Below, piece after piece: positions 44,685 to 53,545 of a stretch of DNA of 64,000 nucleotides. This stretch comes from a bacterium SCSIO 12643. GTDB taxonomy: Bacteria; Bacteroidota; Bacteroidia; Flavobacteriales_G; Salibacteraceae. Numbering within the stretch: position 1 is the stretch's first letter; every line of letters starts with the position of its first letter. The position numbers and the translations under genes are program-made. Under the pieces are notes generated by a model, which saw only the letters and a list, made by a program, of their open reading frames with translations, searched no databases and was not told where the DNA came from. Location of the stretch: NCBI GenBank assembly GCA_024398135.1, contig CP073750.1, forward strand, positions 930,001 to 994,000, written 5' to 3'.

Positions 44685-45628
44685 GCAATAAAGAAATATA
44701 TGCTGAGTTTTGTGAGAAATCATCTTTACCATTGATTTTTCAAACGCCCCAATGGCTTGATGCTGTGGCAGGTTCAAATAACTGGGACGTATTACTTAGT
44801 TTTCAGGGGAATTTATTAAGTGGCGCAATGCCATATGTTACATCTTCTAAATTTGGTTTAAAACAGATAACTTTACCATTTCTCACTCCTTATCTGGGAC
44901 CTATTGTTATTTTTCCGGAAGACTTAAAAATTCAAAACAGGCTTTCTTTTAAAAGAAAAATCATCAAACATTTAGTCGATCAAATTCCAAAGAATGATCG
45001 ATTTATCACACAAACAGATTTCTCGTTTGATTTTTGGCTCCCATTTTATTGGAAAGGTTATCAGCAAACAACAAGATATTCCTATTTATTAGACACTTCT
45101 CCAGATATTAAAGAATTATCAAAAGGTTTTAAACCCAATATCAGAAAGCATATAAAAAAGGCAAAAGAATTATTCTCCGTTATTAGCTCTGAAAAAACGG
45201 ATACCCTATACGAATTACATCAAAACGATCTAAAACTAAAAGGAGAAAGTCTTCTCTTTACTAAGGATCAATTTGAACAATTAGATCATGGGATTAAATC
45301 ATCAAATAATCGTCTCATACTCCACGCAATTGATGACAACAATAATATTGTTGGTGGTTTTTATCTCGTTTTTGATAAGACATACGCACACTATTTAATC
45401 GGTGCGGCACAACCCAACGCAAGAAGTTCAGGTGTCATGAGTCTTTTAATGGAAGAGGCTATTCTTGAAGCTAAAAAAAGAAAACTAATCTTCAATTTCG
45501 AAGGAAGTATGCATGAAAATATTGGTCGTTTCTTCAGCTCCTTTGGGGGTACTCCTACTCCATATATGCAAATTTCTAAAACAAGTAATAAATGGCTAAA
45601 AGAGTTTACCCGTTTTAATCATGGTTAA
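44678..45628 (+). CDS. FemAB/GNAT-like acyltransferase (Acetyltransf_6 type)
   Basis: A 316-residue cytoplasmic protein with the double-GNAT layout of FemAB-like proteins: an N-terminal half with TPQWLDAVAGSNNWD, a YSYLLDTS linker, a middle helix pair (FKPNIRKHIKKAKEL) and a C-terminal GNAT core (GGFYLVFDKTYAHYLIGAAQPNARSSG) typical of the Acetyltransf_6 family. Homologues lie in many polysaccharide loci and may add an acyl or amino-acid group to an amino sugar. The only start is TTG at 44678, which overlaps the previous gene by 7 bases. Its 3' end overlaps the convergent deacetylase gene by 14 bases. Confidence 0.75.
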   Translation: MLSNKEIYAEFCEKSSLPLIFQTPQWLDAVAGSNNWDVLLSFQGNLLSGAMPYVTSSKFGLKQITLPFLTPYLGPIVIFPEDLKIQNRLSFKRKIIKHLVDQIPKNDRFITQTDFSFDFWLPFYWKGYQQTTRYSYLLDTSPDIKELSKGFKPNIRKHIKKAKELFSVISSEKTDTLYELHQNDLKLKGESLLFTKDQFEQLDHGIKSSNNRLILHAIDDNNNIVGGFYLVFDKTYAHYLIGAAQPNARSSGVMSLLMEEAILEAKKRKLIFNFEGSMHENIGRFFSSFGGTPTPYMQISKTSNKWLKEFTRFNHG

Positions 45629-46931
45629 TTGCGTTTTTAGCCAAATACTCAATCATCTTCAGATAAACATCTCTCCACCCGCTCCAATGCCCCCACTCAG
45701 AGAGTGAATCATTGTGCCATAAACTCACAAAAGTTCCATTATACTTTTTCACCTTCTCGATATACTCGGTAAAATAGTCGATTGCATTCTCTGGTCCTTC
45801 TTCAAAGTAATATTTGATGGTCGCCTCCATTAAATAAAATGGATACACCTTTAATGACGTGGCTTCATCGTAATCCAAATCATAAAAAGTAAATGGAACA
45901 CACGTACCCGCCCTAAAACCCATTTTGGCAGCGTATCCCATCGTATAATCTTCTTTCGCACCATACTCTATCAACTGACGATAAGACTGGGGCAAATTCA
46001 ATTTAATAAAATGAAATCTACTTTTAATAATAGGTTGATGCACGATCTTCTCAAGTCTGGAAAACTCGGCTTTTAACTTCTGCATTGACATGCATGAAGC
46101 ATAACTTGGATGTAAACCAATATCAGCGTAATCGTTAATACCTTTAATCAGCGCCTGAAGTTTATTACTTGAAACTGGGATGCTTTTATCATGTACGTCA
46201 TAATCTCCAACATGAAAGAAGAAAATAGATTTTAAATCATGTTTCCTATGTAAATTTAAAATCAATTCAAACGTATCAAACGGGTCTTTTCTGACCCCCA
46301 AATGACTTGCAATTTTTGAAATAACTTCTGCAAACTCACCTTTAAAAAAATCCCTAACAATTGCCCCAATACCTCGAATAGCACCCTTCTGAATATGCGC
46401 ATACGCATAATCTACATCAATGGTATTGATATATTCAAAAGACCTTAGATTAAACACTAAATCAGGATACTTTTTTAATAGCATCTTTTGTAAGTGCTCA
46501 ACCCAAATGTTTACTACCGGTTGATCTAAAAAATCATATTTAAACGCAACACTACTCTCAGGAGAAAAGCGATCATGTTTATCTCTTTTATGAGGCAGAT
46601 ACTCTTCATAACGACTGATCATATAAAAAGCTGCTGCAAAAACATCAAATGAAATATCGGATCCTGAATTGTGAAACAAGGTCACAAAATCTCCATCAGT
46701 ATTTACCTTTAGATTTTGTTCCGATATTTTTTTATCGAACAAAATCTTTTCTGGAATAATTTTAACTCCCGCTATATCCTGATTACTGTAATTAATGACA
46801 AACTGCTTTGTATATACCTCATCGCGATTCGTAATTATTTCCGAGTCTATCCCTAATAAGTCTTTAAAAATATAAGAAGTGATATACTTTAATCTTGGCG
46901 TAACTGCCGTACTGTAGATATAAATCTTCAA
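45615..46931 (-). CDS. Polysaccharide deacetylase family protein
   Basis: A 438-residue protein with a Bacteroidota-type NodB-like domain: FEYINTIDVDYAYAHIQKG gives the metal-binding Asp-Asp pair, YDVHDKSI and DIGLHPSYASC give the histidines, and KYNGTFVSLWHNDSLSEWG the C-terminal His. An N-terminal domain of about 130 residues precedes it, as in the DUF7033-containing group. It starts with TTG six bases after radC. It is convergent with the polysaccharide operon and may modify the polysaccharide or another amino sugar polymer. No signal peptide, so cytoplasmic or substrate-level action is possible. Confidence 0.8.
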   Translation of the reverse strand: MKIYIYSTAVTPRLKYITSYIFKDLLGIDSEIITNRDEVYTKQFVINYSNQDIAGVKIIPEKILFDKKISEQNLKVNTDGDFVTLFHNSGSDISFDVFAAAFYMISRYEEYLPHKRDKHDRFSPESSVAFKYDFLDQPVVNIWVEHLQKMLLKKYPDLVFNLRSFEYINTIDVDYAYAHIQKGAIRGIGAIVRDFFKGEFAEVISKIASHLGVRKDPFDTFELILNLHRKHDLKSIFFFHVGDYDVHDKSIPVSSNKLQALIKGINDYADIGLHPSYASCMSMQKLKAEFSRLEKIVHQPIIKSRFHFIKLNLPQSYRQLIEYGAKEDYTMGYAAKMGFRAGTCVPFTFYDLDYDEATSLKVYPFYLMEATIKYYFEEGPENAIDYFTEYIEKVKKYNGTFVSLWHNDSLSEWGHWSGWRDVYLKMIEYLAKNAINHD

Positions 46932-46937
46932 GTGATC

Positions 46938-47639
46938 TTATTTTAAATTTCCAGTATCTGCAAAGCTAAAATATCCTTTATCACCGATTATTATATGATC
47001 CAAAACAGAAATTGTTAATATTTCTCCCGATTCTACGATTCGATGCGTTAACTGTTTATCCTGACGACTTGGATTTACATTCCCCGAAGGGTGATTATGA
47101 CATACAATGATTCCGGTTGCGCAATGCTCAAGGGCCGACTTAAATATCAATCTAATATCCGCAGAAGTACCACTAATCCCACCTCTTCCAATCAAATGCT
47201 TTGATATAACTTTATTATTTTGATTTAATAGTAATACCCAAAATTCTTCATAGGGTAAATCATTTAAAAGAGGGCTGAATATTTTAAAAGCGTCTTTACT
47301 TCCTCTTACTTTAATACGGTCTAGAGGGCCGATACTTTGCCGCCTTCTTCCCAATTCCAATGCAGCAATAACCGATACCGCTTTAGCCTCACCAATTCCA
47401 GGGAACTTCATTAAATCCGGAATAGACTTCCTTCCGATCTCGCTGATATTATTATCATTTGCATACAAGATGTGCTGAGCTAATTCTACCGCAGATTGTG
47501 TCTTATTTCCCGATCCCAATAAAATAGCTATTAACTCTGCATCTGACAACGACTGCCTTCCATGGATTCTCATTTTCTCTCTGGGGCGATCCACTTCGGC
47601 CCAGGATTTAATACTTAATTTAGTTTGAATTGGATTCAT
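46938..47639 (-). CDS. radC: RadC-family JAB/MPN domain protein
   Basis: A 233-residue protein with an N-terminal helix-hairpin-helix part (KFPGIGEAKAVSVIAALELG) and a JAMM metalloprotease-like domain with IIVCHNHPSGNVNPSRQD (HxHPSG and Asp zinc ligands). The family is named for DNA repair but its biochemical role is unsettled. The order in this operon, radC then the deacetylase gene, is common in Bacteroidota. Confidence 0.93.
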   Translation of the reverse strand: MNPIQTKLSIKSWAEVDRPREKMRIHGRQSLSDAELIAILLGSGNKTQSAVELAQHILYANDNNISEIGRKSIPDLMKFPGIGEAKAVSVIAALELGRRRQSIGPLDRIKVRGSKDAFKIFSPLLNDLPYEEFWVLLLNQNNKVISKHLIGRGGISGTSADIRLIFKSALEHCATGIIVCHNHPSGNVNPSRQDKQLTHRIVESGEILTISVLDHIIIGDKGYFSFADTGNLK

Positions 47640-47707
47640 TATTTCTTAAGGTTAAAACTGAATTAAACTCCTAAGATACATAACTCCTTCAAAATATTAA
47701 GCATAAA

Positions 47708-47740
47708 AAAACCCCGATCGCGGAGATCGAGGTTTTCAAA
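47708..47740 (-). terminator. Rho-independent terminator of rpsT
   Basis: AAAACC-C-CGATC (47708-47719) pairs with GATCG-A-GGTTTT (47725-47736) with one internal mismatch; T residues follow on the minus strand. It lies 20 bases after the rpsT stop. Confidence 0.85.
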
Positions 47741-47756
47741 AGTTTTTCTTTTCTGA

Positions 47757-48011
47757 TTAACCCAGGTTATTCACCAATTTTGTCAATGAAGACTTAAGGT
47801 TTGCAGACTTATTTTTGTGGATAATATTTCTCTTCACCAATTTATCCAACATTGCAACAACCTTTGGAAGTGCTTCTACAGCTTCTTTCTTATCAGTAGT
47901 ATTTCTTAATGCTTTAATTGCATTACGAGTTGTCTTGTGATAATATTTGTTGCGAGCAGTCTTAACTGCTGTTTGTCTGATTCTTTTTAAAGATGACTTA
48001 TGATTTGCCAT
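47757..48011 (-). CDS. rpsT: 30S ribosomal protein S20
   Basis: Primary 16S rRNA-binding protein of the small subunit. It is 84 residues, basic, with the S20 pattern MANHKSSLKRIRQ, NKYYHKTTRNAIKALR and LDKLVKRNIIHKNKSANLKS. Monocistronic, between a perfect promoter and a strong terminator. Confidence 0.97.
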   Translation of the reverse strand: MANHKSSLKRIRQTAVKTARNKYYHKTTRNAIKALRNTTDKKEAVEALPKVVAMLDKLVKRNIIHKNKSANLKSSLTKLVNNLG

Positions 48012-48052
48012 TATCTTATATTATAAAAAATTCTTTCTTAATTTTAAGACTG

Positions 48053-48082
48053 CAAATGTAAGGTTTAATTTACTATTTACAA
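48053..48082 (-). promoter_or_regulatory. Promoter of rpsT
   Basis: Minus-strand TTG (48080-48082), exactly 19 bases, then TACATTTG (48053-48060). This is a textbook Bacteroidota promoter with a leader of about 35-40 bases before the ATG at 48011. Confidence 0.8.
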
Positions 48083-48130
48083 GTCTTAAAAAATTAAGGA
48101 ACCTCAAGCCGAGATTCCCTAATCTTTCTG

Positions 48131-48202
48131 TACTCCGTAGGGGAATCGAACCCCTGTTACCAGGATGAAAACCTGGCGTCCTAACCCCTAGACGAACGGA
48201 GC
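48131..48202 (-). tRNA. tRNA-Glu (anticodon TTC)
   Basis: A 72-base cloverleaf: acceptor arm GCTCCGT paired with ACGGAGT, D arm around TCTAGGGGTTAGGA, anticodon arm CCAGG TTTTCAT CCTGG with anticodon TTC, and a T arm AGGGG TTCGATT CCCCT. Discriminator A; CCA is not encoded. The first acceptor pair is G-U. It has its own perfect promoter. A spurious reading frame crosses it. Confidence 0.97.
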
Positions 48203-48229
48203 ATTTTTTGTTTCCCTCAAACGGGGCGA

Positions 48230-48259
48230 CAAAGGTAATATTAAAATCCGTTTCTACAA
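48230..48259 (-). promoter_or_regulatory. Promoter of tRNA-Glu
   Basis: Minus-strand TTG (48257-48259), exactly 19 bases, TACCTTTG (48230-48237), 27 bases before the mature tRNA 5' end. Confidence 0.8.
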
Positions 48260-48297
48260 TACCAAAATCAAAAAAAGTTGAATTATTTTTTATTTTT

Positions 48298-48981
48298 TTA
48301 TTGGACGTCATTTTGAGAGTGACTCATACGAAAACCTAATCGCTTAGACGTCACTACTTTTTGGTCTTTTGATAACTGTTTCATTTGCGCTACGGTTACC
48401 AACTGACTTTTTGAAAATTCTGGAGTATATAAATCAAAGTCCAATGCGTACTTTATAGAAGTCTCTATTATTTCAGTAAGTAATTCTTTACTGACCACTA
48501 GTTTTGACAAATCTGCGTATTTATATGCCAACTCATTTTTTCCTTCAACAAAAAGGTGTCCATCTTCATTCACAAAAATTCTGGAGACCAAAAAACCCAA
48601 ATCATTTTCACGATTAAACTTAAACGAATCCGCCAGGAAATTATAAACGTTTATGATTCCACAGAAAACACGTGATGGTTTTTCCTTTATATAAGAATGT
48701 AAATGAATCGGGTGATTGTCTGAAAATGAAAATACATTGGTATGCATTTGAAAAACCAAAAGATCTCCTCCAAATCCCAAAACTGCGCCATATTCTCCTT
48801 CATCCTTATAGCTAATCAAAACCCTATTGTCCAGCGATTGTAGATGTTCCTTATACTCAGAGGCAATTTCATGTAACACTTCTTTAACCAGTAAAAAAGC
48901 TTCTTTGGTTTTAGAATGTACATCTTGCTTTACACAAGACTTCGTACTAAACATTTCATATATCTCTTGCCTCTTTGTCAT
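48298..48981 (-). CDS. Conserved hypothetical protein
   Basis: A 227-residue soluble protein with mixed alpha/beta character, no signal peptide and no membrane segment. Distinct stretches are FGGDLLVFQMHTNVF, NHPIHLHSYIKE and GIINVYNFLADSFKFNRENDLGFLVSRIFVNEDGHLFVEGK. I recognise no family. It starts one base after the proS stop, so it should be made with prolyl-tRNA synthetase, but any link to translation is only contextual. Confidence 0.6.
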   Translation of the reverse strand: MTKRQEIYEMFSTKSCVKQDVHSKTKEAFLLVKEVLHEIASEYKEHLQSLDNRVLISYKDEGEYGAVLGFGGDLLVFQMHTNVFSFSDNHPIHLHSYIKEKPSRVFCGIINVYNFLADSFKFNRENDLGFLVSRIFVNEDGHLFVEGKNELAYKYADLSKLVVSKELLTEIIETSIKYALDFDLYTPEFSKSQLVTVAQMKQLSKDQKVVTSKRLGFRMSHSQNDVQ

Positions 48982-48982
48982 A

Positions 48983-50461
48983 TTAATATGCTTTAGCGAA
49001 TAATACTCTTTTTCTAGAAGGTTTTCCAGTTAGAACACAAACACCTTCTTCTTCCTCAGCATCTAACGGAATACAGCGAATGGTTGCTTTCGTTAACTCC
49101 TTAATCTTATCTTCCGTCTCCGCAGTTCCATCCCAATGCGCTTTAACAAAACCACCTTCACTTCTTTCAATCACCTTCTTAAATTCATCCCAGGTATCTA
49201 CTGTAAATGTATTATCCAATCTGAATTGATTCGCTCTTAAGTACAGATTTTCCTGAATTTTATCCATCAATTCTGCCACATAACTCACTACATTATCTTC
49301 TGCAACAATCTCCTTTGATAACGTATCTCTTCTAGCTACCTCGAAAGTTCCATTTTCTAAATCTCTTGCTCCAATCGCAATTCTAACAGGGACACCCTTA
49401 AACTCATATTCTGAAAATTTCCATCCTGGCTTATGTGTATCTCTATCATCAAATTTAACGGTTAGCCCCTTAGCCTCCAATTCTGATTTTAGCCTTAATG
49501 CAACCTCACTGATTTGGTTTAACTGTTCTTCATTTCTAAAAATTGGAACAATAGCCACGTGGATCGGAGCCAACTTAGGAGGTAATACCAAACCGTTATC
49601 ATCTGAATGCGTCATTACTAGTGCGCCCATCAAACGTGTTGACACACCCCATGATGTAGCCCAAACATGTTCTTGTTGACCTTCTTTTGTCGTAAACTTC
49701 ACATCAAATGCCTTTGCAAAATTCTGACCTAAGAAGTGAGATGTTCCAGCTTGTAATGCTTTTCCATCTTGCATCATTGCTTCAATACAATACGTTTCTA
49801 ATGCTCCTGCAAAACGCTCACTTGGAGATTTCAAACCTTTCACTACCGGCACAGCCATATAGTTTTCAACGAACTCCGCATATACATCCAACATTTGCTC
49901 TGCCTCTGCTATAGCTTCCTGCTTGGTAGCATGTGCAGTATGACCTTCTTGCCATAAAAACTCTGCTGTTCTTAAAAACAATCTGGTACGCATTTCCCAA
50001 CGCACCACATTAGCCCACTGGTTAATCAATATTGGTAAATCTCTATAACTCTGAATCCATTTCTTATATGAATTCCAGATAATCGTCTCTGATGTTGGGC
50101 GAACGATTAACTCTTCTTCTAGTTTTGCTTCCGGATCTACAACTACTCCTGTTCCCTCTTCATCTACTTTCAACCTGTAATGAGTTACTACTGCACATTC
50201 CTTCGCAAAGCCTTCTACATGTTCTGCTTCTTTACTTAAATATGATTTGGGGATAAACAATGGAAAATACGCATTTTGATGTCCTGTATCTTTAAACATC
50301 TTGTCTAGTTGCTGCTGCATCTTTTCCCATATTGCATATCCATATGGTTTAATTACCATACTTCCACGAACATCAGAATTCTCTGCTAAATCAGCTTTTA
50401 CTACTAGTTCATTGTACCATTTCGAGTAATCTTCTGACCTCTTTGTGAAATTCTTTGCCAT
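48983..50461 (-). CDS. proS: Prolyl-tRNA synthetase
   Basis: Class II synthetase charging tRNA-Pro. At 492 residues it is the archaeal/eukaryal-like ProRS without the editing (INS) domain. Motif 2 is in [23 protein letters not shown], motif 3 in [15 protein letters not shown], followed by the anticodon-binding domain ([12 protein letters not shown]) and the C-terminal zinc-binding-like domain ending in KAY. The first gene of a two-gene unit with the hypothetical protein. Confidence 0.96.
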   Translation of the reverse strand: MAKNFTKRSEDYSKWYNELVVKADLAENSDVRGSMVIKPYGYAIWEKMQQQLDKMFKDTGHQNAYFPLFIPKSYLSKEAEHVEGFAKECAVVTHYRLKVDEEGTGVVVDPEAKLEEELIVRPTSETIIWNSYKKWIQSYRDLPILINQWANVVRWEMRTRLFLRTAEFLWQEGHTAHATKQEAIAEAEQMLDVYAEFVENYMAVPVVKGLKSPSERFAGALETYCIEAMMQDGKALQAGTSHFLGQNFAKAFDVKFTTKEGQQEHVWATSWGVSTRLMGALVMTHSDDNGLVLPPKLAPIHVAIVPIFRNEEQLNQISEVALRLKSELEAKGLTVKFDDRDTHKPGWKFSEYEFKGVPVRIAIGARDLENGTFEVARRDTLSKEIVAEDNVVSYVAELMDKIQENLYLRANQFRLDNTFTVDTWDEFKKVIERSEGGFVKAHWDGTAETEDKIKELTKATIRCIPLDAEEEEGVCVLTGKPSRKRVLFAKAY

Positions 50462-50488
50462 CCTAACAATATCATTTTATTAAGTCGC

Positions 50489-50496
50489 CAAAAGTA
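50489..50496 (-). promoter_or_regulatory. -7 promoter box of proS
   Basis: Minus-strand TACTTTTG is an exact TAnnTTTG match, 27 bases before the proS ATG. No TTG at ideal spacing. Confidence 0.5.
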
Positions 50497-50629
50497 AATA
50501 TTCATTTGGGTTTGGCACGGAATATAAATTACAAATACACCCACATACGATGGATTAATGTTTTAACGTTAAGTGTAATAATTACGGCACAGTTATTGTT
50601 AATTTTTTATTAAATAAATTTTCTACGAG

Positions 50630-51448
50630 ATGAAATATTTAAGCTACATTCCGTTCATTTTAGTATTCAGTTTTTTTGTCTCGTGTTCAGCTAACAAAGA
50701 TTTATACATTGCACCCAATTTTGTTTCAGACAATAGCCTCCCCGCAAAACCCATATTTGAAGAACCAAACTCAGAATACTTTTCTTTGGATTCCACAATA
50801 TTCAAAATCACACTAAACCACTCGTTAAACAATCAAACTACACGTACTTTAGATCAGAAGTATGCTTCTTTAAACCAATTCAATTATCAATTCACATTAC
50901 CACCTTTTTATTACAGCAATTTTTCTCTCTTCCACAATAGCTTCTATCCCGAATGGATTCCATTCCGTTATGCTTCTAATTTCTATAATCCTGGGCATCC
51001 ATTTAATACATACTATTCCTATTGGAGTAACTGGTCTACTCCATATTATAGTTTAGGACATTGCTCCTCATACACTCAGAGAAAAACCACTTACATCAAG
51101 CCTTCTACCGCATCTCCTGATGAAAAATCTAACGTACGTTATAATTTAGCCAGAACTTCAAACTATAATTATACCACAAGAAAAAGGACTAAAACTTCCT
51201 CCGGATACTACAATGACCCTAAAACAATTCCATCTCCTGTTATGCCTTCTACCCAAACATATGAATATACACCTTATTCCTCCGGGCCATCAAAAAACGC
51301 TAACCATCCACCCAAAAGAAGTTCTTCTACTTATACTCCTAAAAACCCCAAACCTCAAGCAACCCCAGCATCTAGCACACCATCCACTTCACCCTCCAAT
51401 ACCTACAAACAAAAACCAACTGCGATGCCAGCTAATACACCGCTATAG
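50630..51448 (+). CDS. Hypothetical lipoprotein with Pro/Ser/Thr-rich tail
   Basis: A 272-residue protein with a lipoprotein signal (lipobox Cys19 in FFVSCSANKD). Residues 90-145 are rich in Tyr, Trp, Phe, Asn and Ser (e.g. NPGHPFNTYYSYWSNWSTPYY). From about residue 175 the protein is low-complexity Pro/Ser/Thr/Lys, probably disordered, ending in TAMPANTPL. It resembles stalk-like surface lipoproteins in layout only. Single gene; family not recognised. Confidence 0.6.
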   Translation: MKYLSYIPFILVFSFFVSCSANKDLYIAPNFVSDNSLPAKPIFEEPNSEYFSLDSTIFKITLNHSLNNQTTRTLDQKYASLNQFNYQFTLPPFYYSNFSLFHNSFYPEWIPFRYASNFYNPGHPFNTYYSYWSNWSTPYYSLGHCSSYTQRKTTYIKPSTASPDEKSNVRYNLARTSNYNYTTRKRTKTSSGYYNDPKTIPSPVMPSTQTYEYTPYSSGPSKNANHPPKRSSSTYTPKNPKPQATPASSTPSTSPSNTYKQKPTAMPANTPL

Positions 51449-51485
51449 TCGCTCTTCAACCAATCACTTACCCTAACTTAACTCT

Positions 51486-51530
51486 AAAAAAAATGCCCCT
51501 AATTAAATAATCAGAGGCATTTTTTAGTTT
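51486..51530. terminator. Bidirectional Rho-independent terminator
   Basis: AAAAAAATGCC at left pairs with GGCATTTTTT at right, with a partly matched CCT/AGA extension and an AT-rich loop (51486-51525). It lies between the convergent lipoprotein and coiled-coil genes. Confidence 0.75.
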
Positions 51531-51544
51531 TATCGTATTTGGAA

Positions 51545-52330
51545 TTACTCCATAATTTTCTTGAACTTTTCTTGTTCTTCGTTTGCCAACTCCTGATCTA
51601 CCAAAATACGACCAGAGTGCTCATCAACGATAATTTTCTTTCTCGCACCAACATCCAAAATTCTTTGTGGTGGAATTTGAATATAAGAACCTCCCGCAGA
51701 TGCTCTATCAATAGCCACAACAGCTAAACCATTACGTACTTTATTTCTAATTCTATGGTACGCTTTTAATAGTCTCTCTTCGATGTTAGTCTCCGCTTCT
51801 TCAGAAAGCTTTTGCAATCTTTCTTCTTCTTTCTCCGTTTCACCAACGATTCCGCCTAACTCGTCTTTCTTATGTTGAAGTTCAGTGTTGTTACTCTTTA
51901 ATTCATCATTCGCAACACCTAAAACCTCATCCTTACTTGCAATTCTAGCTTTTGCCTCACGAATTCTTTTTTCAGCAAGTTGAATCTCTAAACTTTGAAA
52001 CTCAATCTCTTTATTTAAAGAATCAAATTCACGATTGTTTCTCACATCGTTTTGTTGCTCTTTGTACTTTACAATTGCAGCCTCAGATTCTTTGATTTGA
52101 ATTCCTTTTTCTACGATGCTTTGCTCCAACTCCTCACGCTCTTCCTGCATCTTTGAGATACGCGTTTCTAAACCTGCGATCTCATCTTCTAAATCCTGAA
52201 TCTGGATAGGAAGTTCACCTCTAATGGTTTTAATTTTATCGATCTCTGAATCGATCAACTGTAATTTGTAAAGTGACCTTAATTTATCCTCAACTGACAT
52301 TAGCTTAGGATCTTTCACTGCTTTTGACAT
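51545..52330 (-). CDS. Coiled-coil protein of the C4 zinc-ribbon family, zinc ligands lost
   Basis: A 261-residue protein with a long antiparallel coiled coil (about residues 10-185) and a C-terminal ribbon-like domain, the layout of zf-RING_7/CT398-like proteins. In the family I know the ribbon carries CGGC and CEHC; here the corresponding sites read AGGS (Ala212, Ser215) and DEHS (Asp236, Ser239). All four ligands are gone, while the framework IPPQR and KKII-GRILVD is intact. The gene is 2 bases after the Nif3 gene, its usual operon partner. Role not established. Confidence 0.85.
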   Translation of the reverse strand: MSKAVKDPKLMSVEDKLRSLYKLQLIDSEIDKIKTIRGELPIQIQDLEDEIAGLETRISKMQEEREELEQSIVEKGIQIKESEAAIVKYKEQQNDVRNNREFDSLNKEIEFQSLEIQLAEKRIREAKARIASKDEVLGVANDELKSNNTELQHKKDELGGIVGETEKEEERLQKLSEEAETNIEERLLKAYHRIRNKVRNGLAVVAIDRASAGGSYIQIPPQRILDVGARKKIIVDEHSGRILVDQELANEEQEKFKKIME

Positions 52331-52332
52331 AT

Positions 52333-53430
52333 CTATAAATAATTAACCGGATTGGTATTTATTTCCGAAATTCGGATTGCAAATGTAGAAAATTTTTGTT
52401 TAAGAAAATCAGCAAGTAACTCACTTGTATATTGTTCACTTTCATAATGTCCAATATCAGCTATAACCAATTGTTTTTCAGCATCAAAAAACTCATGATA
52501 TTTAAAGTCTGCGGTTAAAAATAAATCAGCACCGCTTCTTTTTGCGGCAGAAAGCAAGAAACTACCTGAACCTCCGCATATTGCTACACGCTTTACATGA
52601 GATTTTACAACCGGAGTGTATTTTACAACTCCTGCATTCATCTTCGTTTTTATTTCTTGAAGCAAATCCATTGTTGGTATCTCCTCTTCCAACTCACCAA
52701 CTACACCCAAACCAACCTGATTATTTTTATTATCCAAGCGCAACACATCATATGCAACTTCCTCGTAAGGATGTGCTTCCAATAAAGCTCTTACAACAAC
52801 ACTTTGTTTATGACTCTCAAATATCACTTCAATTCTGGACTCTTCTTCATGATGTACCTGCCCTTTTTCTCCAACATACGGATCCGCATTTTCTAAAGCT
52901 TTAAAAGTCCCTATCCCTTCATGAGAAAAACTACAATGTGAATAATCTCCAATCTGCCCAGCCCCAGCACTAAACAAACTTTCCAGAACTTCATCTTTTT
53001 TTGCATTTGGTACATATGAAATCAATTTCTTCAAGCCATTTTTTTGCGGATCTAAAATTCGAAGATTTTTTACACCAATTTTTTTTGCGATCATGGAATT
53101 GACACCGTTCAATACACTATCCAAATTTGTATGTGTAGCATAAATAGCGATATCATTTTTAATTGCTGAAATAACTGTTCTTTCCACATAATTAGAACCA
53201 TTTAATCTTTTCAAACCCTTAAATACTATCGGATGATGCGCTATAATAAGATTTGCTTCCTGTTTCTTTGCTTCCTCAATGGTTTCCTCCACACTATCCA
53301 GGCAAACTAAAACACCCTTGACCTCGCTATTAAAATCTCCCACGATCAAACCTGCATTGTCATAGCTTTCCTGATAGGCTAGAGGGGCGATACTCTCCAG
53401 ATAATTTGTGACTTGTTTAACTGTTATCAT
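52333..53430 (-). CDS. Nif3-like dinuclear metal-centre protein
   Basis: A 365-residue YqfO/NIF3 family protein with the two metal-binding halves: IIAHHPIVFKGL and YATHTNLDS in the N-terminal half, then FLTADFKYHEFFDAEK and IADIGHYESEQ in the C-terminal half. A PII-like insert of about 100 residues lies between (KLISYVPNAKKDEVLESLF to HPYEEVAYDV). The ATG at 53430 is preferred to a TTG three codons upstream. Family annotated as GTP cyclohydrolase I type 2; the activity is not settled. Confidence 0.92.
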   Translation of the reverse strand: MITVKQVTNYLESIAPLAYQESYDNAGLIVGDFNSEVKGVLVCLDSVEETIEEAKKQEANLIIAHHPIVFKGLKRLNGSNYVERTVISAIKNDIAIYATHTNLDSVLNGVNSMIAKKIGVKNLRILDPQKNGLKKLISYVPNAKKDEVLESLFSAGAGQIGDYSHCSFSHEGIGTFKALENADPYVGEKGQVHHEEESRIEVIFESHKQSVVVRALLEAHPYEEVAYDVLRLDNKNNQVGLGVVGELEEEIPTMDLLQEIKTKMNAGVVKYTPVVKSHVKRVAICGGSGSFLLSAAKRSGADLFLTADFKYHEFFDAEKQLVIADIGHYESEQYTSELLADFLKQKFSTFAIRISEINTNPVNYL

Positions 53431-53452
53431 TCTGCACAATATTGTTTAACTT

Positions 53453-53460
53453 CAAAACTA
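53453..53460 (-). promoter_or_regulatory. -7 promoter box of the Nif3 operon
   Basis: Minus-strand TAGTTTTG matches TAnnTTTG, 22 bases before the ATG at 53430. A TTG at ideal spacing is absent. Confidence 0.45.
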
Positions 53461-53545
53461 ACCATTCACAAATTCAAACCACGAATATTATTAAATAATT
53501 TCAAGCTTTTGTTACGCATTAAATCCGTAATTTCGCCTTTCTGTT

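Noticed and set aside
48021-48311. Minus-strand reading frame of 96 codons over the tRNA
   Set aside because: It translates straight through tRNA-Glu and two promoters (the RTPGFHPGNRGSIPL stretch is a translated tRNA); not a gene.
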